A DNA stretch of 64,000 nt from Planctomycetaceae bacterium (GTDB taxonomy: Bacteria > Planctomycetota > Planctomycetia > Pirellulales > UBA7805), in contig CACOUL010000005.1 in assembly GCA_902630355.1 (NCBI GenBank), forward strand, positions 1 through 64,000, given 5' to 3'. Positions 52,858-61,755 of the stretch are shown in pieces. The stretch's first letter is position 1, and each line of letters opens with the position of its first letter. The position numbers and the translations under genes were made by a program. Below the pieces are notes generated by a model. That model made no database searches and was not told the DNA's origin. It worked only from the letters and a program-made list of their open reading frames with translations.

Positions 52858-54198
52858 TCAATCCCAGGTCCGCTCGACGAACGTCGTGTCGATTCGCGAT
52901 TCGGCAAAGGCAGCATGCCGAAGAATTTCCTCGTGCCGCGAACAGGTCGTCGCAATTCCCTCGATCTGAAGTTCACCGAGTGCCCTCAACATGCAAGCGA
53001 TGGCCTCATCTCGAGTGGGTTGATGCACGATGAGCTTTCCCACCATGGAATCGTAGAAGGGCGATACGGTATATCCCGCATGCGCGTGAGAATCAAAACG
53101 GACGCCAAGGCCGCCCGGCACAAACATCTGTTCGATGTGGCCCGGGCACGGCTGAAAATTACGCGAAGGATCTTCCGCGTTAATCCGGCACTCCAGGCTT
53201 GCACCCTCACACTTGATGTCTTCTTGGCGGAACGGTAGTTCTTCGCCACTCGCAATACGCAACTGCGTTTTGATCAGGTCGATCCCCGTCACCATTTCCG
53301 TCACGGGATGCTCTACCTGAATCCGCGCATTGACTTCGATAAAGTAGAACGACCCTTCCTTGTCCACGATAAATTCCACGGTGCCGACATTCGTATAGTT
53401 GGCCGCCCGAATCATCCGTACAGCCGCAGCACAAATTTCCTCTCGGGTTTCTTGCTCCAGATGTGCGGCAGGACTTTCTTCAATTAACTTTTGGTGCCGC
53501 CGCTGGACGCTGCAATCCCGCTCCCAGAGGTGTACGACATTGCCGTGCTGATCGGCCGCCACCTGCACCTCGACGTGACGCGGGTGCTCCACATATTTTT
53601 CGAGATAAACACTTCCGTCACCGAAAGCCGCCTCCGCTTCCCGACGCGCCTGCTGAAGCGATTGTTTGAGCGAGGCTTCATTCTCAGCAACCCGCATACC
53701 CTTTCCTCCGCCACCGGCCGATGCCTTGACCAGTACCGGGTAACCGATCTCCTTCGCTACTTCGGTCGCCGTATCTTCGTCTTCAATCAACCCGTCACTG
53801 CCGGGAACCACCGGGACCTCAGCCTGCCGGGCGAGCTTGCGCGCCTCGTTCTTATCCCCCAACATCGTCATCGCTTCGGGTGAGGGCCCAATAAAATCGA
53901 TCTCACAACTGCGGCAGATTTCATTGAAGTGGGCGTTCTCTGCAAGAAACCCGTAACCGGGGTGAATCGCCTGTGCATTGCCAACTTCCGCCGCGCTGAT
54001 TACACGATCGATCTTCAGATAGCTCTCGCTGCTCTTGGCCGGCCCCACGCAGAAAGCCTCATCGGCCAAATCGAGATAGTGAGACCCCCGATCGGCTTCG
54101 CTGTAGATCGCGACCGACTCAACCCCCAACTCGCGACAGGCCCGGATAATCCGGAGGGCAATCTCACCGCGATTCGCTATCAGAATGCGTTTATACAT
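52858..54198 (-). CDS. accC: Acetyl-CoA carboxylase, biotin carboxylase subunit
   Basis: Carboxylates biotin on AccB using ATP and bicarbonate, starting fatty acid synthesis. The 446-residue ATP-grasp enzyme has [23 protein letters not shown] at its N-terminus, the glycine loop [30 protein letters not shown], the [15 protein letters not shown] segment, [17 protein letters not shown] (here [11 protein letters not shown]) and the C-terminal cap. It follows accB after 6 bp, so the two subunits are coexpressed. AccA and AccD are not in the window. Confidence 0.97.
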   Translation of the reverse strand: MYKRILIANRGEIALRIIRACRELGVESVAIYSEADRGSHYLDLADEAFCVGPAKSSESYLKIDRVISAAEVGNAQAIHPGYGFLAENAHFNEICRSCEIDFIGPSPEAMTMLGDKNEARKLARQAEVPVVPGSDGLIEDEDTATEVAKEIGYPVLVKASAGGGGKGMRVAENEASLKQSLQQARREAEAAFGDGSVYLEKYVEHPRHVEVQVAADQHGNVVHLWERDCSVQRRHQKLIEESPAAHLEQETREEICAAAVRMIRAANYTNVGTVEFIVDKEGSFYFIEVNARIQVEHPVTEMVTGIDLIKTQLRIASGEELPFRQEDIKCEGASLECRINAEDPSRNFQPCPGHIEQMFVPGGLGVRFDSHAHAGYTVSPFYDSMVGKLIVHQPTRDEAIACMLRALGELQIEGIATTCSRHEEILRHAAFAESRIDTTFVERTWD

Positions 54199-54204
54199 GC
54201 GTCG

Positions 54205-54684
54205 CTATGCCGAGACATCCACTTTGAAAAGCGGTTGCCCAAATTCCACTGCATCGCCGTTGGCAACCAAGACCGCAACCACCTTCCCAGAAACCTCCGC
54301 AGCAATCTCATTGAAGACTTTCATTGCTTCAACGATGCAAACAGTCGACTCGGGCCCCACATGGTCTCCGACCTTCACGAAGGGCTCCGCATCGGGTCCC
54401 GAGGAAGTGTAAAAGGTACCCACAATCGGACTCTTGATCACCGAATGATTGGGATCTTCCGTGGTAGCCGCCGCGGCATCCTCTGCCTTCGTTTCGGCAA
54501 CCGCCGGTGCCGCCGGCGCTTGAGCGGCGGGCGTCTGGTAAACAACTTCACCGCCACGTCGCAGGCGAATCCGCTGTTCGCCCTGCTCAAGATCGATCTC
54601 CGCCAGGTCGTGGTCTTTCATCAACTGGACTAGACGGCGGATCTTCTTCACATCGAAAACGTCGCCGGACGCGGAAGTTGTCAT
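54205..54684 (-). CDS. accB: Biotin carboxyl carrier protein of acetyl-CoA carboxylase
   Basis: A 159-residue carrier. The N-terminus (FDVKKIRRLVQLMKDHDLAEIDLEQGEQRIRLRR) is the usual AccB helical part, followed by an Ala/Pro-rich linker (TPAAQAPAAPAVAETKAED) and the biotinyl domain with the acceptor Lys in VEAMKVFNEI (near residue 122). ATG 54684 follows GGGGAGAG at good spacing; the track start at 54699 covers that ribosome site. It lies between the Xaa-Pro peptidase gene and accC. The common order pepP-efp-accB-accC is seen here without efp. Confidence 0.96.
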   Translation of the reverse strand: MTTSASGDVFDVKKIRRLVQLMKDHDLAEIDLEQGEQRIRLRRGGEVVYQTPAAQAPAAPAVAETKAEDAAAATTEDPNHSVIKSPIVGTFYTSSGPDAEPFVKVGDHVGPESTVCIVEAMKVFNEIAAEVSGKVVAVLVANGDAVEFGQPLFKVDVSA

Positions 54685-54777
54685 CGTCACTCTCCCCATC
54701 TACGATAATACGGTCGGCGAGGATGAAACCATTTTCAGCCGCTCGCCATCCGTTTGTACGTACTCTGTCTCTCGCGG

Positions 54778-55878
54778 TTACCCCAACTCGGCATGTACGT
54801 CGTCCCACTCTTTCGGGACGTCCGATAGTACCGTATGCCCGTCGCGGGTCACTAACACATCATCCTCGATCCGCACTCCGCCAACGCCGGGCAAATAGAC
54901 GCCCGGCTCCACCGTCACGACCATCCCCGCTCGCAGCGGACGATCACATCCACCCGCCAAACGAGGTCCTTCGTGAATATCGAGTCCGATTCCGTGACCC
55001 AATCCGTGGCCAAAATATTTCCCGAATCCGGCTGCAGCAATCACTTTCCTCGCCGCTGCGTCCACCGCACTGCAAAGCACCCCGGGTCGAATCGCACGGA
55101 TTGCCCGCTCTTGCGCCTTGAGCACAAGTCGGTACACTCGCTCGAGTTTCGGCGAGATTTTACCGGTCACCAAAACCCTCGTCAAGTCGCTCTTGTACCC
55201 ATCCGGACCGTCAGCCCCCCAATCGATCAGCAGTAATCCATGCGATTCGATCGGAATGGACTCCGGCGTTGCGTGGGGCAGGGCGGCTCGCGGGCCGGTT
55301 GCCACGATCGGCGGAAAACTGCAGCCGCGGCCACCGAAGAGACGGATTTGATTTTCCAATCCATGCGCTACGGCTCGCTCGGTTTCCGCTCCCCGCAACC
55401 CGGCACGCGCCACGGAAAAAGCCCGCTGCGCCATGGCGACCGCGTCGCGTATCGATTGCACTTCTTCTCGATCCTTCACCATGCGCAAGATTTCAATCAA
55501 TCCGTTGCACGGCACCCACTCGACCCCCGGCACCTCATCACCGAGGTGCCCATGCATGTGCACGCTCATCGAACCCGATTCAAAGCCGATTCCACGCGAC
55601 TTGACTCCCCGAAGAACCTTTTGAATCGACTTGAACATGGCAGTCCCCGGCGAACGAATCTCCAACTCGAGATCGGGGCACTCCTGCTGAAGTTGGGTCG
55701 TATAGCGCGGATCCGAAAGCACCAGTTCGCGGTCGGGAAGAAAAAGCAGGAAACTATCATCTCCGGTGAATCCACTCAGATAGGTCACGTTCGTAAAATT
55801 GGTAACCAAAAAACAATCGGCACCCTCTTTCTTGAAATGCCGTCTGAATTTATCCCGCCGAACCTGATAGCGACTCAT
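54778..55878 (-). CDS. Xaa-Pro aminopeptidase/dipeptidase (M24 family)
   Basis: A 366-residue 'pita-bread' metallopeptidase predicted to cut after residues preceding proline. The N-terminal creatinase-like domain is RRDKFRRHFKKEGADCFLVTNFTNVTYLSGFTGDDSFLL. Metal ligands are in IDWGADGPDGYKSDLTR, FGKYFGHGLGHGIGLDIHEGP, VVTVEPGVYLPGVGGVRIEDDVLVT. ATG 55878 follows GGGGAAATC. The track ORF adds ~60 residues without homology. It is divergent from larB and upstream of accB on the same strand with a 93-bp gap. Exact specificity (PepP or PepQ) is not resolved. Confidence 0.92.
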   Translation of the reverse strand: MSRYQVRRDKFRRHFKKEGADCFLVTNFTNVTYLSGFTGDDSFLLFLPDRELVLSDPRYTTQLQQECPDLELEIRSPGTAMFKSIQKVLRGVKSRGIGFESGSMSVHMHGHLGDEVPGVEWVPCNGLIEILRMVKDREEVQSIRDAVAMAQRAFSVARAGLRGAETERAVAHGLENQIRLFGGRGCSFPPIVATGPRAALPHATPESIPIESHGLLLIDWGADGPDGYKSDLTRVLVTGKISPKLERVYRLVLKAQERAIRAIRPGVLCSAVDAAARKVIAAAGFGKYFGHGLGHGIGLDIHEGPRLAGGCDRPLRAGMVVTVEPGVYLPGVGGVRIEDDVLVTRDGHTVLSDVPKEWDDVHAELG

Positions 55879-56065
55879 ACTGATTTCCCCGACCACCTTT
55901 TGCCTTCTACACTTCAAACCTCTGTTCCCGACCGGAGGAGCCCAGCCGACGCTGCAATTCGAACGCACCCGCGGCCCCCATGTCAAGGCGACGAAAAATT
56001 GATCGGTGCCGTCACGAAAAACCCGCATGTTGGCAACGTACGCCGGACTTTCGTATGATTGTGGC

Positions 56066-56881
56066 ATGGATACACATCAGAGCGAAGCATTGGCGAAGGG
56101 GCTGCTCGCGGGAGAAATCTCCATCGAGCAGTTCGTCAAGCGACTCGCGGCACCTGCCACTGTCCCCCTCGCCGAAGCGAGCGTTGACCTCGACCGCATC
56201 GACCGCTGCGGGGTCGGAGAGGTCGTCTACGGCGAAGGCAAAACGATTGACGCACTGCGATCGATCACCCGGGCCATGCGCGATCGAGGACAAGGGGTAC
56301 TCATCACACGTCTCGACGAGAAATCGGCCGACGCCTTGCTCGAAGAATTCACCGAAGCCGACTACCAACCGGTCGCTCGCGTGCTTCGACTCGGATGCTC
56401 GAGCGATCTCGTGAAACCAGGTTGGTCCGAATACGGAAAGGTCTGCATCGTTTCAGCCGGCACGAGTGACCTCCCGGTCGCTGAGGAGGCCCGCATTACG
56501 GCCGAATGGATCGGCACCTCGGTCGACGCGGTTTACGATGTGGGGGTCGCCGGGCCTCAACGCCTGATCGAAAGACTCGACCAATTACGGCAGGCCGATG
56601 CGGTGGTTGTCGTGGCGGGAATGGAAGCGGCACTGGCCAGCGTCGTCGGCGGCCACCTGGCTTGCCCGATCATCGCCGTACCGACCAGTGTGGGTTACGG
56701 TGCGAGCCTGGGGGGCATTGCCGCGCTGCTCTCGGTGCTCAACAGTTGTGCCGCAAGCGTCACTGCGGTAAACATCGACGCAGGTTTCAAGGGCGGCTAT
56801 ATCGCGGGACTCATTGCCAAACGTTTGGCAGTAGTGCGCTACGAGGCGCAGCGACAACACGAAGTGGAAATCGCGCCATGA
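56066..56881 (+). CDS. larB: Nickel-pincer cofactor biosynthesis protein LarB
   Basis: A 271-residue member of the LarB family, related to PurE-type AIR carboxylases. It carboxylates and hydrolyses nicotinic acid adenine dinucleotide, first step to the nickel pincer cofactor of lactate racemase. Motifs seen are VVVVAGMEAALASVVGGHL, PIIAVPTSVGYGASLGGIAALLSVLNSC and NIDAGFKGGYIAGLIAKR, closely matching LarB. The N-terminus (SEALAKGLLAGEISIEQFVKRL) is the usual helical part. ATG 56066 is chosen over 56006. LarC and LarE are not in the window. The stop overlaps the next start (ATGA). Confidence 0.9.
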   Translation: MDTHQSEALAKGLLAGEISIEQFVKRLAAPATVPLAEASVDLDRIDRCGVGEVVYGEGKTIDALRSITRAMRDRGQGVLITRLDEKSADALLEEFTEADYQPVARVLRLGCSSDLVKPGWSEYGKVCIVSAGTSDLPVAEEARITAEWIGTSVDAVYDVGVAGPQRLIERLDQLRQADAVVVVAGMEAALASVVGGHLACPIIAVPTSVGYGASLGGIAALLSVLNSCAASVTAVNIDAGFKGGYIAGLIAKRLAVVRYEAQRQHEVEIAP

Positions 56882-57732
56882 GTGGTCAGGCACTGCCCTC
56901 ACTCGTGACTCGCGATCCGGAGAGCCACAAGGGACATTTCGGTTCGGCCATGCTCATCGGCGGCGCGCGGGGGATGGCCGGAGCAATCGGGCTCTCCGCA
57001 ATCGCCGCTCTCCGCAGCGGGGCGGGGCGATCTACGGCACTTATTCCCCGAGGAATCCAAAGCACCGTCGCCTCGCTTGAGCCCTCCATCATGACCCGGG
57101 GACTCGAGGAAACTGAGACAGGGACTCTTGCCTCCGAAGCGACTTCAGCGATCCTCGCCTCAAGCGACGCGATGTCGGCCGGCGCCTGCGGCCCGGGACT
57201 CGGACGCGATGCGGAGTTGCGTGAACTGGTAATCACCCTGTATGCGGAGTTGCCAATCCCCTGCGTCTTCGATGCCGACGCACTCTTTGCGCTCTCGGGT
57301 GCGGAGTTATCGACCGCCGCAGCACCACGTATTCTCACGCCGCACGCAGGTGAGTGGGCGCGACTGCGGGGCACGACTGTAGCCCCGAGGGCCCAGGCCG
57401 AAGCCGATGTGCGGCAGTGGGCAGCCGAACACCGCGAGATCGTCGTCCTGAAAGGGCACCGGACGCTCGTCACCGATGGCCGGCAGGAATTTTACAACCA
57501 CACCGGAAACGCCGGCATGGCAACAGCCGGGAGCGGAGATGTGCTCACCGGCATGATCACCGGACTGCTCGCCCAGGGCATGTCTCCTTGGGACGCTGCC
57601 CGACTGGGGGTCCACCTGCATGGTGCGGCTGGAGACCTCGCGTGCGAGAGGCTCGGCGAGGTGGGGATGATCGCTTCCGACCTGCTCCATTCGGTTACGA
57701 TTGCCTTCAAGAATTATGGTGGCGAGCGTTAG
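56878..57732 (+). CDS. nnrD: ADP/ATP-dependent NAD(P)H-hydrate dehydratase
   Basis: Repairs damaged NAD(P)HX to NAD(P)H. The 284-residue protein is the YjeF C-terminal (carbohydrate-kinase-like) domain alone: KGHFGSAMLIGGARGMAGAIGLSAIAALRSGAG, GPGLGRDAELREL, DADALFALSG, LTPHAGEWARL and the catalytic GNAGMATAGSGDVLTGMITGLLAQG. The N-terminal epimerase domain is not fused here. The long track start at 56506 is inside larB in another frame; ATG 56878 overlaps larB by 4 bp. Its stop overlaps the convergent mqnE stop by 4 bp. Confidence 0.95.
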   Translation: MSGQALPSLVTRDPESHKGHFGSAMLIGGARGMAGAIGLSAIAALRSGAGRSTALIPRGIQSTVASLEPSIMTRGLEETETGTLASEATSAILASSDAMSAGACGPGLGRDAELRELVITLYAELPIPCVFDADALFALSGAELSTAAAPRILTPHAGEWARLRGTTVAPRAQAEADVRQWAAEHREIVVLKGHRTLVTDGRQEFYNHTGNAGMATAGSGDVLTGMITGLLAQGMSPWDAARLGVHLHGAAGDLACERLGEVGMIASDLLHSVTIAFKNYGGER

Positions 57733-58856
57733 GAGGCGAGAATCGCCTCTCCGACCTGCCAATCCGTACCCTCACGCTGTACTCGTCGGTAGAGCGTGTC
57801 GCGTTCCACCGGCTCGCGACCGGTTTCACTGATCACCCGCGCGATCTCTTCGACCGAGAGCACCTCGGGGGTTTGAGCGCCCGCATCGTGATAAATCAAT
57901 TCGTGCCGCACCGTCCCATCGAGATCGTCCGCTCCGTAGTGCAGCGCCGCTTGCGCCGTCTCGATCCCCAGCATAATCCAGTAGGCCTTGATGTGATCGA
58001 TATTATCGAGCATCAGTCGCGAAACGGCCATGGTCCGCAAATCCATCGCTGCGCTCGGCTTGCGAATCTCAGAAAGCCCCGTGTTGTCGGGATGGAAGGC
58101 AAGCGGAATGAATGTCTGAAATCCCCCCGTCTCATCCTGCAGTTCCCGCAGACGGATCAGATGGTCGATCCGATGGAAATGATTCTCGATGTGCCCGTAG
58201 AGCATCGTGCAGTTTGTCCGCAGGCCGAGTCGATGTGCCGTGCGGTGAATCTCGATCCAGTTGTGCGCATCGGCCTTGTGCTCGCATAGCCGGTCACGCA
58301 CTTCCGGATGAAATATTTCTGCGCCACCACCCGGCATGCTGCCCAAACCGGCGTCGACCAACTCTTCGAGAATCTCCGCGTAGGTTTTCTTTGTCAGGTG
58401 GGCAAACCAATTAATCTCCACCGCCGTCCAACCTTTGAGATGCAACCGCGGATACGCATCGTGCAAGATGCGAATCATATTGACATACCAGTCGTACTTC
58501 ATCTTGTGATGCAAACCGCCCACGATATGCATCTCGGTGCATCCCGCGTCGACCGCCTCTTGACCGCGGGCGAGAATTGCTTCATCGCTCATCAAATACG
58601 CTTTTTCTTCGCGCAAATCGGAACGAAATGCACAGAACACACACCGATACACGCAAACGTTTGTCGGATTGAGATGCGTGTTGATATTGTAGTAGGCAAA
58701 ATTCCCGTTTTTTCGCTCGCGCACCTCATTCGCTAAAACGGCCAGTTCGCCAAGCGGTACGTCATCGCGATACAGAAATTCTCCGTCGGCTGCGGAAAGT
58801 CGCTCTCCGGCCCTGACCTTATCGCGAATGGAGGCAAGTTGGGTTTCGTAAACCAT
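57729..58856 (-). CDS. mqnE: Aminofutalosine synthase (radical SAM)
   Basis: Forms aminofutalosine from 3-(1-carboxyvinyloxy)benzoate and SAM in futalosine-route menaquinone synthesis. The 375-residue protein has the radical SAM cluster CVYRCVFCAF (CxxxCxxC) near residue 70 and family segments EMHIVGGLHHKM, LKGWTAVEINWFAHLT, GLGSMPGGGAEIF and TFIPLAFHPDNTG. ATG 58856 (MVYETQLASIRDKV) is preferred to TTG 58865. It is the last gene of a minus-strand set menG-ubiX-mqnP-mqnE. Partners MqnA, MqnC and MqnB/D are not in the window. Confidence 0.93.
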   Translation of the reverse strand: MVYETQLASIRDKVRAGERLSAADGEFLYRDDVPLGELAVLANEVRERKNGNFAYYNINTHLNPTNVCVYRCVFCAFRSDLREEKAYLMSDEAILARGQEAVDAGCTEMHIVGGLHHKMKYDWYVNMIRILHDAYPRLHLKGWTAVEINWFAHLTKKTYAEILEELVDAGLGSMPGGGAEIFHPEVRDRLCEHKADAHNWIEIHRTAHRLGLRTNCTMLYGHIENHFHRIDHLIRLRELQDETGGFQTFIPLAFHPDNTGLSEIRKPSAAMDLRTMAVSRLMLDNIDHIKAYWIMLGIETAQAALHYGADDLDGTVRHELIYHDAGAQTPEVLSVEEIARVISETGREPVERDTLYRRVQREGTDWQVGEAILAS

Positions 58857-58893
58857 CAGTTTCAATCACGGGAAATGCGTGTCCCGGGGTATT

Positions 58894-59799
58894 TTAGCCA
58901 CCGGCCGCCGCATTGGCGAGAAGGAAAAGATCGAGCAGACCGACAAAAAGCAGGCCCAGGCTAATGATCGTGTTGACCTGAAAAAAGGCCTGATTGATCC
59001 GTGCCACATCGTCGGGCCGCACGATGGCGTGTTCGTAGAAGAGCAAAACTCCGATCCCCAGCACCCCGGAGAGGTAAATTGGACCGAATTCGGGATAGAC
59101 CAGCGGAAGTAGCGCAAAAAACAGAAAAGCAACAAAGTGACTGCATCGCGCACACCAGATGGCCCGAGGCACACCCCAGCGTCCCGGGATACTGAAGATT
59201 CCCGATTCGGTATCGAATGTCACATCGAGCAGCGCATAAATGATATCGAATCCAGCGACCCAGAAGAGAACGCCTAGTCCCAGACAGAGTGCGGGGAGCA
59301 GATCCCACGGGTCTTTAGCGACATCCGGGCCGCGCACGGCAATCCAAGCGGAAACCGGCGCGAGCATCAACGCCGCCCCGAGCCAAAAGTGGGCCAGCGA
59401 CGTGAAGCGTTTCGTATAGCTATAAAGGCAGAGAAACGCGAGGACGGGAATCGACAGCACCAGCGGCCAGGGGTTTTCGGGCAAAAAGAGGAGAGTCGAC
59501 GCGACAAAAATCACGGCGGAGAGCAGGGTCATGCCGACGGCTGACTTCAGCGAAAGCGTACCTGCCGGGAGGTGCCGCAACTGGGTCCGCGGATTCGATG
59601 CATCGATAAAACGATCCGCGATGCGGTTGTATCCCATCGCCACGGTGCGTCCGGCAACCATCGCCAATACGATCCCGGCCCAATAGCGAAGCGGCGGCGG
59701 ATCGAGATATGCCGCCATCGCCGCACTCAATAAGGCGAACGGGAGCGCAAAGACCGTATGACTGAAGCGAACGAATTCAAAATAGCGTTTGAGCGGCAT
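58894..59799 (-). CDS. mqnP: UbiA-family prenyltransferase (MqnP-like)
   Basis: A 301-residue membrane prenyltransferase with about eight helices. The first Asp-rich motif is MGYNRIADRFIDASNPRT and the second is DVTFDTESGIFSIP; the N-terminus is KRYFEFVRFSHTVFALPFALLSA. UbiA enzymes attach a polyprenyl chain to an aromatic acid. Its place beside mqnE and UbiX argues for MqnP, the menaquinone-futalosine prenyltransferase, rather than ubiquinone UbiA. ATG 59799 follows AGAGAAG. It lies 39 bp after ubiX and 37 bp before mqnE. Confidence 0.9.
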   Translation of the reverse strand: MPLKRYFEFVRFSHTVFALPFALLSAAMAAYLDPPPLRYWAGIVLAMVAGRTVAMGYNRIADRFIDASNPRTQLRHLPAGTLSLKSAVGMTLLSAVIFVASTLLFLPENPWPLVLSIPVLAFLCLYSYTKRFTSLAHFWLGAALMLAPVSAWIAVRGPDVAKDPWDLLPALCLGLGVLFWVAGFDIIYALLDVTFDTESGIFSIPGRWGVPRAIWCARCSHFVAFLFFALLPLVYPEFGPIYLSGVLGIGVLLFYEHAIVRPDDVARINQAFFQVNTIISLGLLFVGLLDLFLLANAAAGG

Positions 59800-59838
59800 C
59801 ACTTCTCTTGCGACGACTTCCTGCCGGTTGGCTCGGGG

Positions 59839-60525
59839 TCATTCACCCCAACGGCGAATCAGGCTGTGCTGAATCTCGAATTGATCACAAATCCGCCCCA
59901 CGACAAAATCGACGAGATCCTGAATTGTCTTTACCCCGTGGTAGAACCCGGGAGACGCCGGCAGAACGACCGCGCCGGCATCCGAGATCCGCTTCATGCA
60001 GTCGAGTTGCAGCGACGAAAGAGGCGTTTCCCGCGGCATGACCACCAGCTTACGCCGCTCTTTCAGGTGCACGTGTGCCGCACGGTGGATGAGATTTTCG
60101 GATAGCGAATTGACGATTCCTGCCAGCGAGCCACTCGAACACGGACAAATAATCATACCCGAGGTCAGAAAAGAGCCGCTCGCGATCGGTGCCATGTAAT
60201 CTTCGTAGTGGTGGTAATGAATTTTTCCAGGCCTTCCCGTTCCGTGCGCCAGCACGTTACTATCGTCGCTCGAAATCCCGGCACTCTGCCTGAGCATACT
60301 CAGCTTGCTGTCGCCTGAATCGGCGCCGCCGAGCAACAATTTGTCGGCCTGAAAATTATCGAGATCGACCGAGACATCGAGCTCTTGTTCGATCACCAAT
60401 CGCCCGGCAGAGGAGATGGTCAAATGGACGTCGTAGCCGGCCGCGAGGAGTACCTCCAACAAGCGGACCGCGTAAATCGATCCGCTGGCGCCCGTCATGG
60501 CGAGAATAATCGGTTTCTTATTCAT
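59839..60525 (-). CDS. ubiX: UbiX-family flavin prenyltransferase
   Basis: Makes prenylated FMN for a UbiD-type decarboxylase. The 228-residue protein has ILAMTGASGSIYAVRLLEVLLAAG (flavin/phosphate loop), MIICPCSSGSLAGIVNSLSENLIHRAAHVHLKERRKLVVMPRETPLS and PASPGFYHGVKTIQDLVDFVVGR. These blocks are canonical for UbiX. ATG 60525 overlaps the menG stop by 4 bp (ATGA); the track start at 60582 is too far upstream. UbiD-like decarboxylase (MqnL in this pathway) is expected elsewhere in the genome. Confidence 0.95.
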   Translation of the reverse strand: MNKKPIILAMTGASGSIYAVRLLEVLLAAGYDVHLTISSAGRLVIEQELDVSVDLDNFQADKLLLGGADSGDSKLSMLRQSAGISSDDSNVLAHGTGRPGKIHYHHYEDYMAPIASGSFLTSGMIICPCSSGSLAGIVNSLSENLIHRAAHVHLKERRKLVVMPRETPLSSLQLDCMKRISDAGAVVLPASPGFYHGVKTIQDLVDFVVGRICDQFEIQHSLIRRWGE

Positions 60526-61232
60526 TGTGTTTTTCGCTTTGCGAGGTAGAGCGTCACCACCCCGAAGGTCATTGGAATCCAACGGACTTCACACAGACCG
60601 GCCGCTCGCATTTTCTCGGCGAGCCTTTCGCCTTGAGGAAACTCGCCGACACTCTGTGGCAGATAATTGTAGGCCGACTCACGGTTCCTCGCTAGAAGCT
60701 GGCCGATCCGCGGCAACACGTAGCGGAAATATGCACCGTAGAGCAGGGCAAGCGGTTGGCGCGTCGGCAGAGAGAATTCGAGTATCACGATCTGCCCTCC
60801 GGGGGCGCATACCCGCGCCATCTCGCCCAGACCGCGATCGGTATCGGCAACATTCCGCAGTCCGAAGGCCACCGAGACGAGTTGAAAACTCGCATCTGGA
60901 AAGGGCAACGTCTCTGCATCGGTTTCCACCCACTGCAAGGGCGCTTCGGACGAGTCTTTTTGCGTGCCGTAAACCAGCATCTCGTGGCAAAAGTCAGCAG
61001 CCACCACCGGCACGTCGGCCGCTGCCGCTCGCCGGTAAAGCAAGGCGAGGTCCCCGGTGCCGGTACACACATCAAGTACGGGCAAATCTCCGGTCGGCGG
61101 CGCGCGTCGCACGGCCTGCCGCCTCCAGTAGCGATCGAGCGACAGGGAGAGCAAATGATTGAGCAGATCGTAACGCTTGGCGATCTGTCCAAACATCCTC
61201 CGCACGCGGGCCGACGATTTGTCTACAACCAT
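60522..61232 (-). CDS. menG: Demethylmenaquinone methyltransferase (UbiE/MenG)
   Basis: Adds the final methyl of menaquinone from SAM. The 236-residue class I methyltransferase has RVRRMFGQIAKRYDLLNHLLSLSLDRYWRR at its N-terminus, LDVCTGTGDLALLYR (SAM loop), DAETLPFPDASFQLVSVAFGLRNVADTDRGL and QIVILEFSLP. These fit UbiE/MenG. ATG 61232 has GGAG eight bases upstream; earlier track starts add an unrelated leader. It is the first gene of the operon, overlapping ubiX by 4 bp. Confidence 0.96.
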   Translation of the reverse strand: MVVDKSSARVRRMFGQIAKRYDLLNHLLSLSLDRYWRRQAVRRAPPTGDLPVLDVCTGTGDLALLYRRAAAADVPVVAADFCHEMLVYGTQKDSSEAPLQWVETDAETLPFPDASFQLVSVAFGLRNVADTDRGLGEMARVCAPGGQIVILEFSLPTRQPLALLYGAYFRYVLPRIGQLLARNRESAYNYLPQSVGEFPQGERLAEKMRAAGLCEVRWIPMTFGVVTLYLAKRKTQ

Positions 61233-61397
61233 CTTCGCTTCTCCGGTCTTGTCCCTTAGAAGCATACCCCGGCCGGGCCGTTTAGACAGTCCACCCCCCG
61301 GATCATCATCCACCTGCTCCACGCGAGCGATGGCCGTTGACGCGAAAGGTGATGATCAATTCCCCCTTCCGTTCAGGCGGTGTTTCATGGTCGCCAT

Positions 61398-61724
61398 TTA
61401 TTCTTCGTCGGCTGAGGGATTCAGATCCGAATTTTCGCGATTCACCGATTTCTCGACGTGGTGTCCGATGGCACCGGCGATACTCAACAGAACAGCACCC
61501 GAAATAAAAAAGCAGGCGCAAATCGAAAAGCGAACTCCAAAAGAAGCCAAGCCAAGCGCAGCGGCGGTAAGCACCGAACCTAAAATGAGAACGATCACCG
61601 CGTACCGCTGGGCGCGGATGAGGCGGGCTGAGTCGGTGCGGTGCAAAATACCCGCCAGGGCCTGACAGACCGAAAAAAAAGGCCTGAAGATCAAATACGC
61701 GACGGCCAGGCCAATCCACTCCAT
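61398..61724 (-). CDS. Small membrane protein of unknown function
   Basis: A 108-residue protein with three or so hydrophobic segments (IGLAVAYLIFRPFFSV, YAVIVLILGSVLTAAALGLASF, ICACFFISGAVLLSIAGAI) and an acidic C-terminal tail (NRENSDLNPSADEE). No family recognised. It lies 31 bp downstream of the SurA-like gene on the same strand, so it may be cotranscribed with it. ATG 61724 is the only good start. Confidence 0.6.
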   Translation of the reverse strand: MEWIGLAVAYLIFRPFFSVCQALAGILHRTDSARLIRAQRYAVIVLILGSVLTAAALGLASFGVRFSICACFFISGAVLLSIAGAIGHHVEKSVNRENSDLNPSADEE

Positions 61725-61755
61725 CGGGCGCTACCCTCGGTACCCGGAACCCCGC

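Noticed and set aside
55240-56058. 272-residue plus-strand ORF opposite the Xaa-Pro peptidase
   Set aside because: Shadow of the M24 peptidase; the real divergent gene larB starts at 56066.
57354-58289. 311-residue ORF crossing nnrD and mqnE
   Set aside because: It spans two convergent, well-identified genes in a third frame; no domain seen.
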